Positions 10,653 through 23,590 of a DNA stretch of 64,000 nt are shown one piece after another. Position 1 is the stretch's first letter, and the number at the start of each line of letters is the position of its first letter. Location: assembly GCA_031841125.1 (NCBI GenBank), contig CM063107.1, positions 68,025,814-68,089,813 on the forward strand, given 5' to 3'. The notes under the pieces were generated by a model. That model searched no databases. It saw nothing but the letters and a program-made list of their open reading frames with translations, and was not told the origin of the DNA. The position numbers and the translations under genes are program-made. The DNA comes from Acanthococcus lagerstroemiae (taxonomy: Eukaryota > Arthropoda > Insecta > Hemiptera > Eriococcidae).

Positions 10653-11010
10653 TACATTTAGATGTCCAATTCGATTTTTTCAAACATTTTGAATTGTCAA
10701 CCCCCCTAAAAGGAGATAGGTTACCAGATGGAGTGAATATAAGCTCAAAAACGAATTCAGCGCTTCAGAAAACATACATTTGGACACCTAACTCGATTTT
10801 TTCAAAAATTCTAGATTTTCATCTCCCCTATAAAGAGGGTAGGTTACCGAGTGGGGTAAAAATGAGCTCAAAAACGAATTCAGCGTCTCAATAAACATAT
10901 TTTTAGATACCCAACTTGATTTCTTCAAAATTTTTGGATTTTCATCCCCCAATACAGGGGGTAGGTTACCAAATGTGGTAAAATTAGGCTCAAAAATAAA
11001 CTCAGCGAGC
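10653..11010 (+). repeat. 120-bp tandem repeat, three units
   Basis: Units start near 10653, 10774 and 10894. Each carries ACxxGATTTxTTCAAA, then a GG(A/T)AGGTTACC box and AGCTCAAAAAxGAATTCAGCG, with increasing divergence in the third unit. The array lies in the spacer of the large palindrome. The 108-codon frame across it is a by-product of the near multiple-of-three period. Confidence 0.8.
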
Positions 11011-11437
11011 CAAAATACCCCTAAATTGATATATTGTTGTTCATAGTTTCACGAATCCAATTTTTGCAGCTTCAAATTTTGAAATATCCCACTGTGCGAC
11101 ACCCATATAGGGACTGACCACTGGAAGGAAAGGAAGTGTTTCTAGGTACCAGTTAAGGTTAAAATTTGACTTGAAACCAATCATATATTGAAAAAGCCGT
11201 GGAGTTAGGTATTGGCCGCCTAGAATCGCGGTTTCGCCCAGTATGCGACGTTATTTTCTATAAACAACACTTTGAATAAATAAAACTGTATTTTTACCCT
11301 ATTCGGTGGCTTTGATTAGAAAGGGTGAATTCCGAGTCAACCGTTGCTTGTCCTACGCTCTTGCTACCTCATTGGTCGCACCAGGAGGGACAGGATCCAA
11401 AAATTACCAGTAAAACCGAATACGGCGACCTCGAAAT

Positions 11438-12085
11438 CCTATAAATCAATTTTAGAATGTTATTCTTTCAGTCCCCCCTTCACGGTATGCATTAAGTTAC
11501 ACGAAAAAAAAATCTATGAAATCTTTAATTGACATTGCACCACGCTGCACCCTATAGAGCGCGTTTTCATTTCCACCATTAAATGGTTACACCCCCTCTG
11601 CCACAGATTCATGAGCACACGGTAGTCAGAAAAAAATTTGTGGAGTGATTGACGATATTCGTCGCTCACGATGTTCGAAAAAATTTGACCCCCCCCCTGC
11701 ATGTGTAATGTGTATTTGAGGGGTCTTCAAAACTGGAAAAATTAGCCTGGAAAACTTGGACAAGTCAGGGAAAATCATTTCCGAACAAGAAACGACACCC
11801 TGTTATTCTGTTATTTGGGGGGGGGGGGAGTCAATTTTTTCGAACATCGTGAGCGACGAATATCGTCAATCACTCCACAAACTTTTTTCTTACTACCGTG
11901 TGCTTATGAATCTGTGGCAGAGGGGTTGTAAACATTTAATGATGGAAATGAACACGCGCTCTATAGGGTGCAGCGTGGTGCAATGTCAATTAAAGACTTC
12001 ACAGATTTTTTTTCGTGTAACTTAATGCCGACCGTGAAGGGGGAGGGGCTGCTGAAAGACTAAAATTCTAAAATTGATTTATAGG
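11438..12085. mobile_element. Inner foldback element in palindrome spacer
   Basis: The left arm 11438-11697 (CCTATAAATCAATTTTAGAA onward) is mirrored by the right arm 11817-12085. Shared blocks include GCATTAAGTTACACG, TTAATTGACATTGCACCACG and TCGTCGCTCACGATGTTCG, so the arms look about 90% or more alike by eye. The loop 11698-11816 holds the inverted copy of the 8436-8545 repeat. Both arms end at the loop in C/G runs. No coding function. Confidence 0.88.
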
Positions 12086-12092
12086 TTTCCGA

Positions 12093-13797
12093 GTCGATTA
12101 TTTGACCATTTTCCTTCTTCTTTGACGTTTATTTTAGTGCGTAACCAGGGAGCACTGGAGTCAATGAAACAACAAATATCGATCATAACTTTTGAACCTT
12201 ATTCTTCTGAACGATGCCGAAGATGATTATATGTAAGGGCGCATTTTTCAATTTTTACTTTTTTGGCTAAATTTATGTAAGAACCCGTTAGAAATCAAAT
12301 AAAACCGACCCCAGGCATCTTCAAAATTCAACGAGATATTGCAGTCTTGAATCAGGCAAGTCAAAATTTATTATTTCAAAAAATACAAAAAGGAAACAGC
12401 ATGTTCGTGTGTAAAATTAAGTTGTTCGGAAACAATTTTCCATGAATACTGGGCATATTTTCTTTTTGCCATTTTCAATGCGAGAGCAAGCAAATACATT
12501 TACTCGTTGTCAGGATGAGTTGCCTATGTGCCTGTTCAAAGGGAGTCTCGCATTTCTTGCCAGGAACTGGGGTATAAACCTGCACTACAGTGCGCTGCAA
12601 AATCACCTGTGTAGGTGTTAGCGGTGAAGAAATGAATGGGTAATCATGTGTACTTTTGAATAGAAAAATCTCCATGATTACCCATTCAGACCACTGATAA
12701 GACGCAATCGTGCCAACATATTTGCAACTCTAATTTATATCCCAATCTCAAATCTTATAATGTAGGCAACTTATCCTGCTGCACGAGTGCCTGTCTACTC
12801 TTACTGCTTAAGGGACTCGGATCCGAAGATTTTCGATGAAATTCTTCGGAGATCGTCGAACATGTTTTGTGACGATTTTTCATAATATTTTTCAAAACCA
12901 TCGGCATTCTCTCTCGAATATTTCCTATGAAATTCCTCGAAATTTACCAGAAAATTTTCTCAAAGTAATTTGTTGAGATTCTTTGGAAAACATTGCGATG
13001 GCCTGGTTTAAAAAACAGGTAAGTCCAAGTTTTGGTGAAAATTAGTTTTCCGTGGTTTCTAATGGCAAAAACATCGAGACATCTAAATTTAACAAGCTCG
13101 GAAGTCGCAGTGCACACTAGCGCACCCAATAGACTATTTAAAAACACGTAAGTCAGACATACGAGCTTTTTACATTATCATTTGGAATACACGTAAATCT
13201 AACATACAAGCTGAAACACACGTAAGTCCAGTACTTATTCAAATAAAAACCTCGTATGTCTGGAAATTTCAAGTTGAAAAACTCGCAAGTCTAGTAACTT
13301 TGAAGTGAAAACCTCGTGAGTCACTTTTATTCCTCATAATTAGCTAATGGCTGTAAAATAATGATGGAAAACATATTTATCATAAGTAACTATTGCAGAA
13401 GTAACTTCTGATATGTATCAGACTCTCTCAGCAGAGTGAATGTGAATTTTTAATCATGTTTTTTGCTTCTCCTGAAAAATTTGTTGTTTTGGACTTACAT
13501 GTTTTTTAAACCAGGCCATCGATTGGTAATTTTTTCTAAAGATTTCCGATAGGATTCTTCGGGAATTATCGGTTTTTTTTTCACAAAAATTTCCCATGAA
13601 ATTCCTTAAAAAAAGCATCGGAGATTTTACAAACAGGTTTTCCACGAAATTCTCCGGAAATCATTAAACTTTTAAATTCCTTGGAAAATACTGGGAAATT
13701 TTTTGAAAAGATTTCCGATAAGATCTTCTTTGGAAATTATCGGAATTGTTTTCCGAAAATTTCTGATGAAAGTCTTCAAAAATTATTGATTTTTCCC
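12093..13797 (-). repeat. Large palindrome, right arm
   Basis: Reverse complement of 8546-10216. The outer boundary is where the shared ATCAATAATTTTTGA block ends; the inner boundary is GTCGAT at 12093. The right arm is about 35 bp longer, in part because of a small insertion near 12902-12915 (CGGCATTCTCTCTCG). Outside the arm, related GATTTCCGATGAAATTC-like repeats continue to about 14005. Confidence 0.93.
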
Positions 13798-14005
13798 GTG
13801 GATCTTCGATGAAATTCTTTAGAAAACACTGGAAATATTTTCTAAAGATTTCCAGAAAGACTCTCCGGAAAGTATCGAAATTTTCTTCCAAAAATGCCGA
13901 TGAAATTCCTTGAAAATCATTGGAGAATTTTCCCAAAGTTTTTCGACGAAGTTCTTCGGAGATCATCAAACATTTAAATTCTTTGGAAAACATTGGAAAT
14001 TTTTT
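13798..14005. repeat. Degenerate GATGAAATTCTT repeats
   Basis: Motifs such as CGATGAAATTCTTTAG (13808), CGATGAAATTCCTTG (13889) and CGACGAAGTTCTTCGG (13945) alternate with GGAAAACATTGGAAAT-type blocks at irregular 45-80 bp spacing. The same motifs fill part of both palindrome arms, so the palindrome probably arose inside this repeat. Confidence 0.65.
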
Positions 14006-17000
14006 CCGAAAAGAAAGGACAAGAGATCTTTTCTTAGTCTGTTAGTCAAGCTCAAGGCCCTAGCTAGCAAGTTGTTTCGAAAGGCGGGTGGAAGGATGGA
14101 CAAAAAATTTAAATAACAGAAACATTGAAAAAAAAATTCTCTTTCCTAATTTTCCCGACTGGCTTCCAGAATTTGCTGAATGTTGACTTTGTAATCAACA
14201 CTGAAGGAAGGCTAACAACTCTCCCCGGTCGCTACAGCCCTGGTCATACTAGCCATAGGGATGGAATTCTATACGTAATCGACAAAAAAGTTTGAAAACC
14301 CGTAACTTATAGTGCCGTCCAAAAAACTGAAGAGAGATCACCACACCGTCGTGCAACAATGGCGGAAGGTACAAGCAACAAGCAGTAAACCTTTTCAGAA
14401 AATAGGGGGGGGGATACAAAGTAGTATTTGTGTACCCCCGTGAAATACTGTTTAGCAAATTAATAATGAGACGCATTGGAAGATTTCAGAGAGAGAGATA
14501 ACATTTGGGTCATTCTCCAGAAACTAAAAATATCTTGTTACCAGCAAATTTGGAAACCTAATTTTCAATTTTTTGGGGGGAGGTGAGATTATTATGGGTT
14601 ACACAATAACATCCGCAACAAGTTCAACCAATCCAGTTCATCAGATAGAACAGCTACCATCGTTCGAATGGAAAGAGGATAGAGAAGGGTCCATCGTCGT
14701 GGATGTTGTCTCAGTACATCTTATATTTAAAAAAAATTTTGTTCAAAGTGTTTTTGTTTTTCCTTGTCAAATAAAGTTCTTCAAAAAGAGTGGAACTATA
14801 TGTCAAAAAGTTCAATTTTCTGTCGGTATGACTTCACATTTTCTCAAAAGATGGCGTAAAGTTCTGTTACAGTTTTTTGTTGTGGTCAGTCTTTGACTGG
14901 TACAAAGATATGTGCTTTATACCTTTTTCAGCACAGCAAATGGCAATACTGATACTTACAGTATTCATCCCTGAACACGATCCAGGTACCAGATCGTAAT
15001 CACTGGCGCATGTGATAGCACAATTTTCAAAAATTTCATAGAAAATGAAATTTGTTTTGTACGTAGTTGTGGATATTAGTGCTTTAATAATGGACAAGAT
15101 GTCTATCGCCGTGTACAAAAGTCGTCTTCCTCCCCAAATTTTGATGTCCTTGCTCTGTAAGCTTGTTGAAAATTCTCTACTACATCTGAGCTAAGTATTG
15201 TGAAAAATGGGGGAAAAAAGAAAGAAAGAAAGAAAGAAAGAACTGCCACCTTACTATTGGAGAATGACTCATTTACAAGATTTCTGGAGATTAACAAGAT
15301 TTTTTCAAAATTATTGCTCGTTACTTCCACATTTAGCAGACAAAACACTTTTTTTCTTCTTGTTAACTTTAATTTTTATTTTTGTACATCCTTCAAAAAA
15401 CCATCAGACTTTTTTGCCGGAGCAAATAGGCCCCAATCTTGAAAAATTTTGAAATAATTGGGATAATGATCCCCTACATCATTTTCTTAAAATCTGAAAG
15501 TACCGCCATTAAATTTTCGGATACTTGAAAAATATTAACCCGTGCCCTAAGGGTCTTCAAGTTTACTCTAACATATTGGATTTACTTAGAAATTATTCTG
15601 AAATCTCTTCATGACTCGAAAACGCCTTTAGCATAGAAAATTAGAGGGTTGCCACCAACATGTCCATAAAGTAGATTAAATTCGGAATATTTTCATTAAA
15701 AAAAAAATCTGCAACTTTAAAATTGAAATTTCTTCGGATTTTTAAAACTGGAGTACAAAAGATTGAATTTAAAAAAATCACTTCTCACACAAAAATACTT
15801 ATTTTCGAAGACAATACAACTGTTCTAATGAAATTTTTCTGCTAATTTCGAGTATGAACTTAAAAATGTCCCTCTCTCTGATAGTTTTCTTATAAATAAT
15901 CTGAAGCGTTCCTATGATTTAAATTTTCAACATTTTCCTGGTGTCATCCAATATAATTTTCGAGGTCGCTTGTGGATTTAGATCTAACATTCTTGGGGTG
16001 CATTAATTGAGGTTTCTACTACATACTGGTCGATGTTTGAGATTGCGTTCAATTTATACGTTTATTAGGTCATTAAATTCGCTTTTTATTGTCGTGTTTG
16101 GATCTAATCCCATTGGGGTCTACCAACAGGGGTTCAAATTCAATTACCACGTCACTGACACATTTTCTTTTAGAACAACCTTTCGTTGGGCCACGAAAGA
16201 TCAAGCCGAAAAATTAACCATAGAATTCAATAAAACGATCCCAAGAACCAGTAAATTGAATACAATCTCAAAATGTAGCCATTATTTAATCGGAATCCCG
16301 TTTAGTAAACCCCAAAAGGAGGTTGGGTCCAAAAACCACCTGCTAAATCAAATTCGACGACCTCGAAGATCTATAAATTGACTACTCTGTTGAATGATAC
16401 CAGGAGAATGTCTAGAATTGTAGGTTTTTCAAGAAGGGTAATTTAAATTTCATACTTGGAATTAGTACCAAACCAATTTTGAAAATTCCTAAAAATTTAA
16501 TTTTGAATCGGAAAACTTTTTTTTTTCAATTTTCAGAATTTCATTTACTTCCAGGACATAATGACCCACTCGTTATTTATGATATGGGCGTTTTCGGGCG
16601 ACAAAGTTCGGGAAAATCATCATAAATTCGAAGTTAAACTTCAAGACCCTTGAGGTACGAGCTAATAATTTTCAAAAACCCGAAAATTTCGAGGTGGTAC
16701 TTCTAGATTATAATGAAGATCTTGGGGAATCGCCACACAAATGAAAAGAATTGTAGAAACAAGGGCCACCCTTCCGTAGCTGTGTACGATTAGTCAGGCG
16801 TAATTACCGGGGGCGGATGAATAATCCCCCCCCCCCGAAGACTCAACTTGTCTCCCTCTTGAGATCAGGCCTAAACGACAGAATATTAATGGCTAAGGGA
16901 ACAAGACCGAAATGGTTTGCCCCCCCCCCCAAAAAAAAAAAAACTAAAATTTGTTCGATTGCTGCAAGCTTATGATAACTGCTTTCATGTAACCATGTTA

Positions 17001-17748
17001 GCTCCTTATTGAAATTATATGAAGTACATCTCTCAGCTTAACTTTGTACGAATGAGTACAATTAAATTCAAAATGGCTTCGATTGGTGAGAGGAGTGGTC
17101 TGAATAATATGCAAAGAGGTTGGAGACGAAAGAACAAAAAGCATAGCCGAGTACAAATGAAAAAAAAAAAAAAGCAAGCCCGTTTGTATGTTTGACAAAA
17201 TCCAAAATGACAAGGCTAATTGCATATACAATTTTGAAAAATTTTCTTGTAAATATTTCGCTGTTCCCAAGACTCTCTTCAACTGTACATAATATGTTGA
17301 TGTATGCATACGATGTACGTTTCCTATGCAAATGTTGGAAGCTGTTTAATTTGAACTGTCGAATTCATTTAAGATCAAGGTCAGTCGAGTATTTTCGAAA
17401 TTGACTGTCTCTTTTTCGCTGTCAAACTTCTGATTTACATTATTCAATGTCCTGGGAAAATGATTTAATTTGTTCCCTTTCGTTAAGACATTTTCAGTGG
17501 CGTAAGGTCGCATTTTCAATTCTTCGGAAAAATCTTTTTGTTGTAAATCATTGAAACATGTTTTACAGTCAGCATACTTTACACCTTGAAAAACAAACTG
17601 AGAGGTATTATTTTATTTTCATGCTTGAAAAAAGTCAGTGTTATTGTCTCTTAATTAGACCAATTTTTCCTCTACCGTGGACCGAATCACTGCGAGAAGT
17701 CGCTCTTGAATACTGCTTCAATACTTGAACATATACGCTCCAAGTTAC

Positions 17749-17780
<32 letters not shown>

Positions 17781-17962
17781 AAGAGCATGGATTTGTTTAC
17801 GTGTGGTGAAACAGTACTTCGTTCAAAGAAGTAGTGTTTATTTCAGAGGTAGCAATCTGTACTTTCAACGGGAAGGGAAGCGAGCAACTCTTTTTAATCT
17901 TATATACCAACAAGCAAAACAGAGAAGAATTTGTCTCATAAATCTTCTCAAAGGTCCCTTAA
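14006..17962. other. Long non-coding stretch with simple repeats
   Basis: No gene recognised in about 4 kb. Contains homopolymer C or G runs (14407, 16827, 16920), a GAAA microsatellite (15208-15241) and an A run of about 29 at 17749-17777 that may be a plus-strand retroposon tail. A segment near 16336-16381 (CGACGACCTCGAAGATCTAT) resembles 11423-11448 next to the inner foldback. The ORF at 16007-16381 (124 codons) shows no family motif. Confidence 0.45.
15206..15241 (+). repeat. (GAAA)n microsatellite
   Basis: Perfect GAAA units, about seven in a row, preceded by a GGGAAAAAA tract. Confidence 0.9.
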
Positions 17963-18827
17963 CCCCTTAACTGACTAATATTTTTTGCTGAAACGTTCCT
18001 TCATATTTTTTTTTTACTGATTATCATTCTGTAGGTGGTAAGAAACCCCCTGCGCGTATCGCACTTCCTACGATCTCCCAAACCATAAGCAATCGATCTG
18101 AAAGTTGGTGACCAAAACCAACTTGAAAGTGCAAAATTACGGATTTATCAGCACATCATGTATACTGACGATGAAAAAAGTCAAAATTGACCAATTTTTT
18201 TCGTACTTTTTTTTGCAAATAGAAGAACACAGAGGAAACAAATAAATAAAATATGGGCGGAACAAACACTTACAAACTAAAATATCGTCAACGTCGAAAC
18301 CTTATTGTCCTCGAAAACCACAACAAAATTGTCAAAACTATTTTTCAACTCTACAGCACGTGATACGCTTCGGACATCATGTCTTAATTTTTGCTCTGAA
18401 CCCGAGCCCTGGGATCCGCCCTTTCGAGCATTACCTCAGAGACGTCGGGGAGGCATAGGGCTGTCTTAGCCCGCCTCTTCTCTTCTTGCCAAAAAATCGG
18501 CCTAGGTCGAAATGTGACGAGTTGCTACTTGCGCTCGAACCCGGGACGTCTGGATTTCGATACCAGCGCGCTATCCACTCGGCCAACCAGACCCCCAATC
18601 TTGAAGAAGTTGGGAAAAGTCTAGAATAAGTTTACAAAAGCCCTGAAGGGTTTTAAAGAGTTTCCTAAACCCGGCTGGTGAGTCTCCCGTCTGAAGGTCC
18701 CGCAAGATATTTCCGTCATTTAGATGTTTGTACTCGCCCTTCTGAAACGGTTACGGAAATATCGGTCATTATGCACTTTCAGAGACAAAAAAATTGACAG
18801 ATATACCCATCACTGTCAGCTAAGGGG
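17963..18827. mobile_element. piggyBac-like non-autonomous element
   Basis: The left end TTAA|CCCCTTAACTGAC (17959-17975) is mirrored by GTCAGCTAAGGGG|TTAG (18815-18831). The TIRs are 13 bp with one mismatch. Ends beginning CCC beside a TTAA target are characteristic of piggyBac; the right target copy has one changed base (TTAG). The 865-bp interior has no transposase frame and contains a tRNA-derived segment at 18400-18597, inserted or captured. Confidence 0.65.
18400..18597 (-). mobile_element. tRNA-derived SINE-like segment
   Basis: On the minus strand, a box A-like TGGCCGAGTGG (18575-18585) and a box B-like GGGTTCGAGC (18533-18542) have tRNA-like order and spacing. Between them, CTGG...CCAG can form an anticodon stem with loop ATCGAAA. 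The T-stem does not pair and there is no matching acceptor, so this is a tRNA-derived SINE head, not a working tRNA. The body runs on through CGTCACATTTCGACC and AAGAGGCGGG. The 3' end and target duplication were not located. Confidence 0.6.
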
Positions 18828-18831
18828 TTAG

Positions 18832-21252
18832 TTCTTATTTTTTATACCTAATCTGGAAAAATCGTATTTAGTAGCAACTTTCCAGGGGTCTAAGTTCCCC
18901 CTGGATTTCTTCAAGGGAAGTAGTTGTTCCCTCTACTGGTGTATTCCAGAAACTTTCTTGATTAACTTTATCAAAATACAAAAAATTAAAGGGGTTCTTT
19001 TCCAAACTTTCCAAGTCCATATAGAGTAAATTCTTCAGAAACACAAAATTTTGTGACTTTTGGGCAACTATAACGTACTTTTAGAATATTCTTATTCTGA
19101 TATCAGAAATTATAGAATTGAACATGCCGGCAGCCGACAGTTTCCTCCTGCAGATGGAGTCCTTAAAATTATACGTTTGGACTAGATGAGTTTTGAATAA
19201 AGACATTTCAATTAGTAGCTTCCTATAGATAACACATAAATTCTATTCCGTTTACCTCGATATTGTTACAGCAAACCGAAAACATATGGCACTTAAGCCT
19301 TCTAGTGTTTTCTGAGGGTCTCCTCCTTTTTCTTTCTTAAAAGCTTCTTCTTCCCGATTCTGTTTCTTAAGATCTTCCCTCTTTGTTTCTTCGTAACTAC
19401 TTCGGCTCTCTACATATGCGTCTGGAAAAAAAAAAAAAAAATTATGTTAACTAAAAATTTACTCGAATATATCAAAATTTTGTGTTACATTGGAAAATAA
19501 ACAACAGGCGGAGCTGAATGAAGGGAGACTTCGGGAGAGAGCCTTCGTTCCTCCCAAAACTGTTTTTCTTGAAAAGTGAACGTGTAAGTATTACTTTAAT
19601 ATTTTCAAAGATACTGGCGAAATTCCAAAACGTAAGCTATCCCCCTTCAAAAATATTACTCTGTCACCAACTCAGAAATTAAGGCTTAATTTTTACACTT
19701 GCGGGTAGGACATACATGTGAAATGTAAATTCAAAATTTTCAATCAAAATTTGGAAAACGTTAATAGTTTTTGAGGTATGACGAATTCTTGAAGTAACAT
19801 TCTGTAAATCAAAATGACGGATTGTAACTGTAGAGCCTTTTTGAACCTTACCCAAACAAGGACGAATTATATCTATTTCTTATCCCTGTGTAAAAGAATC
19901 TTGATCATCGTTAGTCTCAAAATTTCTGACCCAGCCTCAGCCTTATACCTAACTGGATGATGATTTGGTTTTCGAATCCCAGTTTTGTGAGACTCGGAGA
20001 TGGATCCTTAGCTAAGTAAGCATGAACGGTAATTAAGGGCACTGCTATGCCCAATTTTTTTCTCCTGAAAGGCCTTCGAATTCCAATAAAGAATCTGGAT
20101 ATACGCCCCTGCGTAGGTTTCACTGTCAGCGATACATGACTAAAACTCAAAATTAAGGTTGTACATTTGAACCAAGCTAACTTTTGTATAAATCTTGTGC
20201 GAACTGTTGATGTTTCTATCAGTTTTTACCGACGTACGAACCTTCAATCTACCTTGTAATTATTTATAAGTAATTTTCAAATCTGTTCTCTGTAATTTCT
20301 AAAATAAACATTTTGTGGATGTGTACCTATTTATTTTTTTGTGTGTGTTTCTTTTGTAAACGATCACACCGGGTACAGACGTCATAATACTTTGAGGAAA
20401 TCAGGGAATCAGAACTTTCGAAGCACAGGTTCCTGTGTTATGGTTCTTCAAATGAAAAAGAAATTGGCTGAATTATGGAGTGAACGGTCAAGCACCCCCG
20501 ATATAGTATGATTGTGACCAGTTATCTTTTTATCATTTTTCGTTTGCCCGTTGATGACCAGAAAAGGGAGATAATTCTGTCCCTTTTCAACAAAACAATT
20601 CTTTTGGCGCAAACGTTTGGCTGACTCTCTCCTATTCAATTTCAGACGGGATCCAACTTAATATGGGAAGAAAAAGAGGAGAGTTAAAACCCATTACACG
20701 ATCCGAATTCCTTTTTTTTTTAGTTTTTTAATAATTATAGGTCTCACTTCAAAAACAGCTCAATGAAAAATGTTTTATGTAAGCGCTATATTACTTATTT
20801 CTCCCTATCAGGCAAATGACATCTGGACTGAGATGCCCATTCTTGACTTCTCGTCACCTAACAAGCATCATGGGAGGAAGGGGGCGAAATCTAAACAAAC
20901 TTACTCATCAATAAAATACTGTCTCTAAAAAATACACGTGTGTTTTTTTCTCAGAAAGCTAAATTAATTTTTAAAATTGTTTGACGTGAGACATATCTCC
21001 ATCCTCAGAATCTCAAATTGTTCGATTTCAAAAAGTTTCCAATTAATGATGTTTCTAGAATAAAACAGGTAAAATTTAGCATCTGGGAGCAACACATTAG
21101 GAAAATTGTGAAACTGTAGACCATCCTAAACGATGGTAATGATTATCAAACTGTACAGTAACAATGGCTGAACTGTATGTATTGTGAAAAGCTACATTAA
21201 TATGTACATAGTTCTCAGTATTTATGTTAGGAGATGTTTTGTGGAGCTTATA
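18832..21252. other. No recognisable gene
   Basis: AT-rich non-coding DNA with short A/T runs (19424, 20710). Minus-strand frames at 19917-20150 and 20448-20639 have no family features. Confidence 0.45.
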
Positions 21253-23590
21253 GCGATGCACGCATGCCAAAGTGGATCGAGACACCTCATCCCTGACCCC
21301 AGAAACTACCCTTTCGAGTACCGCATCAGTGGCCGGGCCCGAGCTCCCATTTCGCCGTACTGCTTCCGGTGCGCGCGCCCTGCAAGGGTCACCATGCGGT
21401 CCTCTACTGATTGAGGTCCGCGCTCCCCGAACACTCGCCTTGAATTCAGATCCCCCACAGCCGGACGCGCTTCATCTTTACTCACCTCCTCGTCACGGTA
21501 CGTGTGACGACGCAGGCAGGTGACGACTACGGGGGAGCTCTGCCGGAGGGTCCGCAGCGCAACTACAGCAGCTTTCCTATGATAGTACAGAGTTGTCCTG
21601 TTCGATAGTATGGGCCGAGTTGGGTTCGTCGCCGGCCCTCTGCCTCGACCACTCGGTCTGTATCTTCTTCCTCATGATGGCCGAGACGAAGGCCGACACC
21701 GGTTCCAACTGCTCCGACTCTTCATCATCTCCGGAACCAGGGTGTCCTGCGCGAGACGGCTAATCACGCCGTCATCATCGTCACCTCTTCCGCCGGAATC
21801 GATCGCTGTTGTTGCCGTCCCTCCTGCTCCCAAGCCTCACACTCGAACAGGGTGTGTCAAGGTGTGTCCTCCGCTCCTCGATCACAGTTCGTGCACACGG
21901 GGCTCGGCACTATCGCCATCCGGTATAGGTACATGCCGAAGCACTCGTGGCCGCTCAGGACTTGAGCTAGGTGGAGTTCAGCTCTCCATGCGATCTTTCT
22001 GCCCATCCATCGAGGTTGCGTATCAGCGCTCGGGTCCACTCGCCCTTGATCGAATGGGCGAGCGCGTCCTTCCACTTCCGAAGCGTGTTCTGCTGGATAA
22101 CTCGCTTGACTCGAAGTGCTTACAGTTTCGTCTTCGCGCTCTTCACCGCTGCTATCTCGCCGACCTTGAGTTAGATCGGCGGTATACACACTAAAACACG
22201 CCTACTGCCTCCGGAGAAACAGTGCGGTACGCACTGACACGCCTCATCGCGGCTTTTCGCTGAATCGTCTCCATCTCCGCTCTTCTGTAGGGAATCTTGA
22301 TGGCTTCGGAAAATACTGGCACCCCGTATAGGAGGACCGACATGATGAAGTAGCCGTACATCTTTCTCCGCTTATTCCTCGGTCCCCCTATAGGTTCGGC
22401 ATCAGACGGGACAGCGTCCAGCTATCTGATCCGCCTTCTCAGCTGCCCATCCGAAGTGCTCTCGGAACTGCAACTTCCCGTCGAACCACAGCCCCAGGTC
22501 CTTCAGGGCTAAACAGAGTCCAACCTTCACACATTTTAGGACAAAGGAGGGTGGGCTGTACTTGCGTCCCATCGTGAACAACACCGCCTCTGTCTTCTGT
22601 GCCGCCAAGCACAGCCCTGCCGACTTGATCCAGTGGGTCAGCATCTCCAACGCCTGGTTAACTCGTCGCGTGACCTCTGCTGTCGACTCGGCTTGGCACA
22701 CCACCAGCGTGTCCTCGGCGTAGTAGATCAGTTTGACCCCTGGTGGTAGTGCCAGCCTCAGCATCCCGTTGAAGGCGACGTTCCACAAGGAAGGTCCAAG
22801 TACTAATCCTTAAGGAACGCCGCAGGTCATCTCCCTGGTGACGGGTCCGGCTGCCGACTCCATCTCTATTCGGCGGCCGTTAAAGTAGCTCCATATGATA
22901 CGAACGAGGTAAACAGGTACCCGCGCCAACTCCAACACCTCCATGATACGTGTATACGAGATCGAATTGAACGCGTTATTGATGTTGAGGCTGCGGATCG
23001 CCTTCTGCGCCAGACTCTTCAACTTCAGCGCGGCGTCCGCAGTCGAGCGGCCCGTTTTGAATCCGTACTGACTGCTTGAAACCGTCTTCCACTTCGGAAC
23101 GTGCTCCTCCAGCCTATCCACGATGGTCCGCTCAAACACCTTGCCGACGGTGTCGAGCAAGCAAATAGGCCGGTACAAGGACGGCCGGCCATCTGGCTTC
23201 CCTGGCCTCTTGATCAGTGCCAGCCGCGCCGTCTTCCATCTGCTCGGAAATGTCCTTTCCTGCAACGCGCGATTGAATACGTTGGTCAGGATGGGATGGG
23301 TCTGCTCGGTGAACTACTTCCGAGACGACGTTGGGAATCATGTCTGTACCAAGCGCCTTCCTCTTCTTCGTGCCGATCCGGGCAATCGCGCTATCCACTT
23401 CTCCAACACTAAGCAGAGGGAAATCCTCTTGCACCTCGACGGATGCCGCCGTTAGCGGGAGGCGCTGGGGGTGTTACAGCACCACCAGCTCCACTTGGCT
23501 CGTTACCGACGGCCCTCCGGCTTTCCGCGTAACCACCTTCTATGGCTTGCCAAAGGGACGGAGCAGTGTTGAGTCTCCCTATAAATTCGG
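21253..23590 (-). pseudogene. R1-clade LINE ORF2, 5'-truncated and decayed, with 3' UTR
   Basis: Minus-strand segments in order match R1-type ORF2. Upstream linker and RT start: IARIGTKKRKALGTDMIPN (about 23330-23400). RT fingers and palm: FPSRWKTARLALIKRPGKPD, then YRPICLLDTVGKVFERTIVD and SSQYGFKTGRSTADA (22810-23265). YYAEDT box and following region (22402-22788). C-terminal cysteine motif with VLSGHECFG and CTNCDRGAEDTP (21857-22189). The copy is dead: an in-frame stop interrupts the VPQG box (22810-22812), another lies at 23540-23542, several frameshifts separate the pieces, motif A reads SLNINNAFNS (expected Asp replaced by Asn), and motif C reads YAED in place of YADD. No endonuclease or ORF1 remains. 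The 3' UTR reaches GGCATGCGTGCATCGC at about 21257. Local GC is clearly higher than the surroundings. A second 3' fragment is at 59018-59657. Confidence 0.93.

Noticed and set aside
13664..13993. 109-codon minus-strand ORF in the right palindrome flank
   Set aside because: Reads repeated GATGAAATTC units; no homology pattern and absent as a unit from the left arm.
18518..18591. Functional tRNA gene (anticodon-like CGA)
   Set aside because: Acceptor and T stems do not pair; only box A, box B and an anticodon-like stem remain, which fits a SINE.
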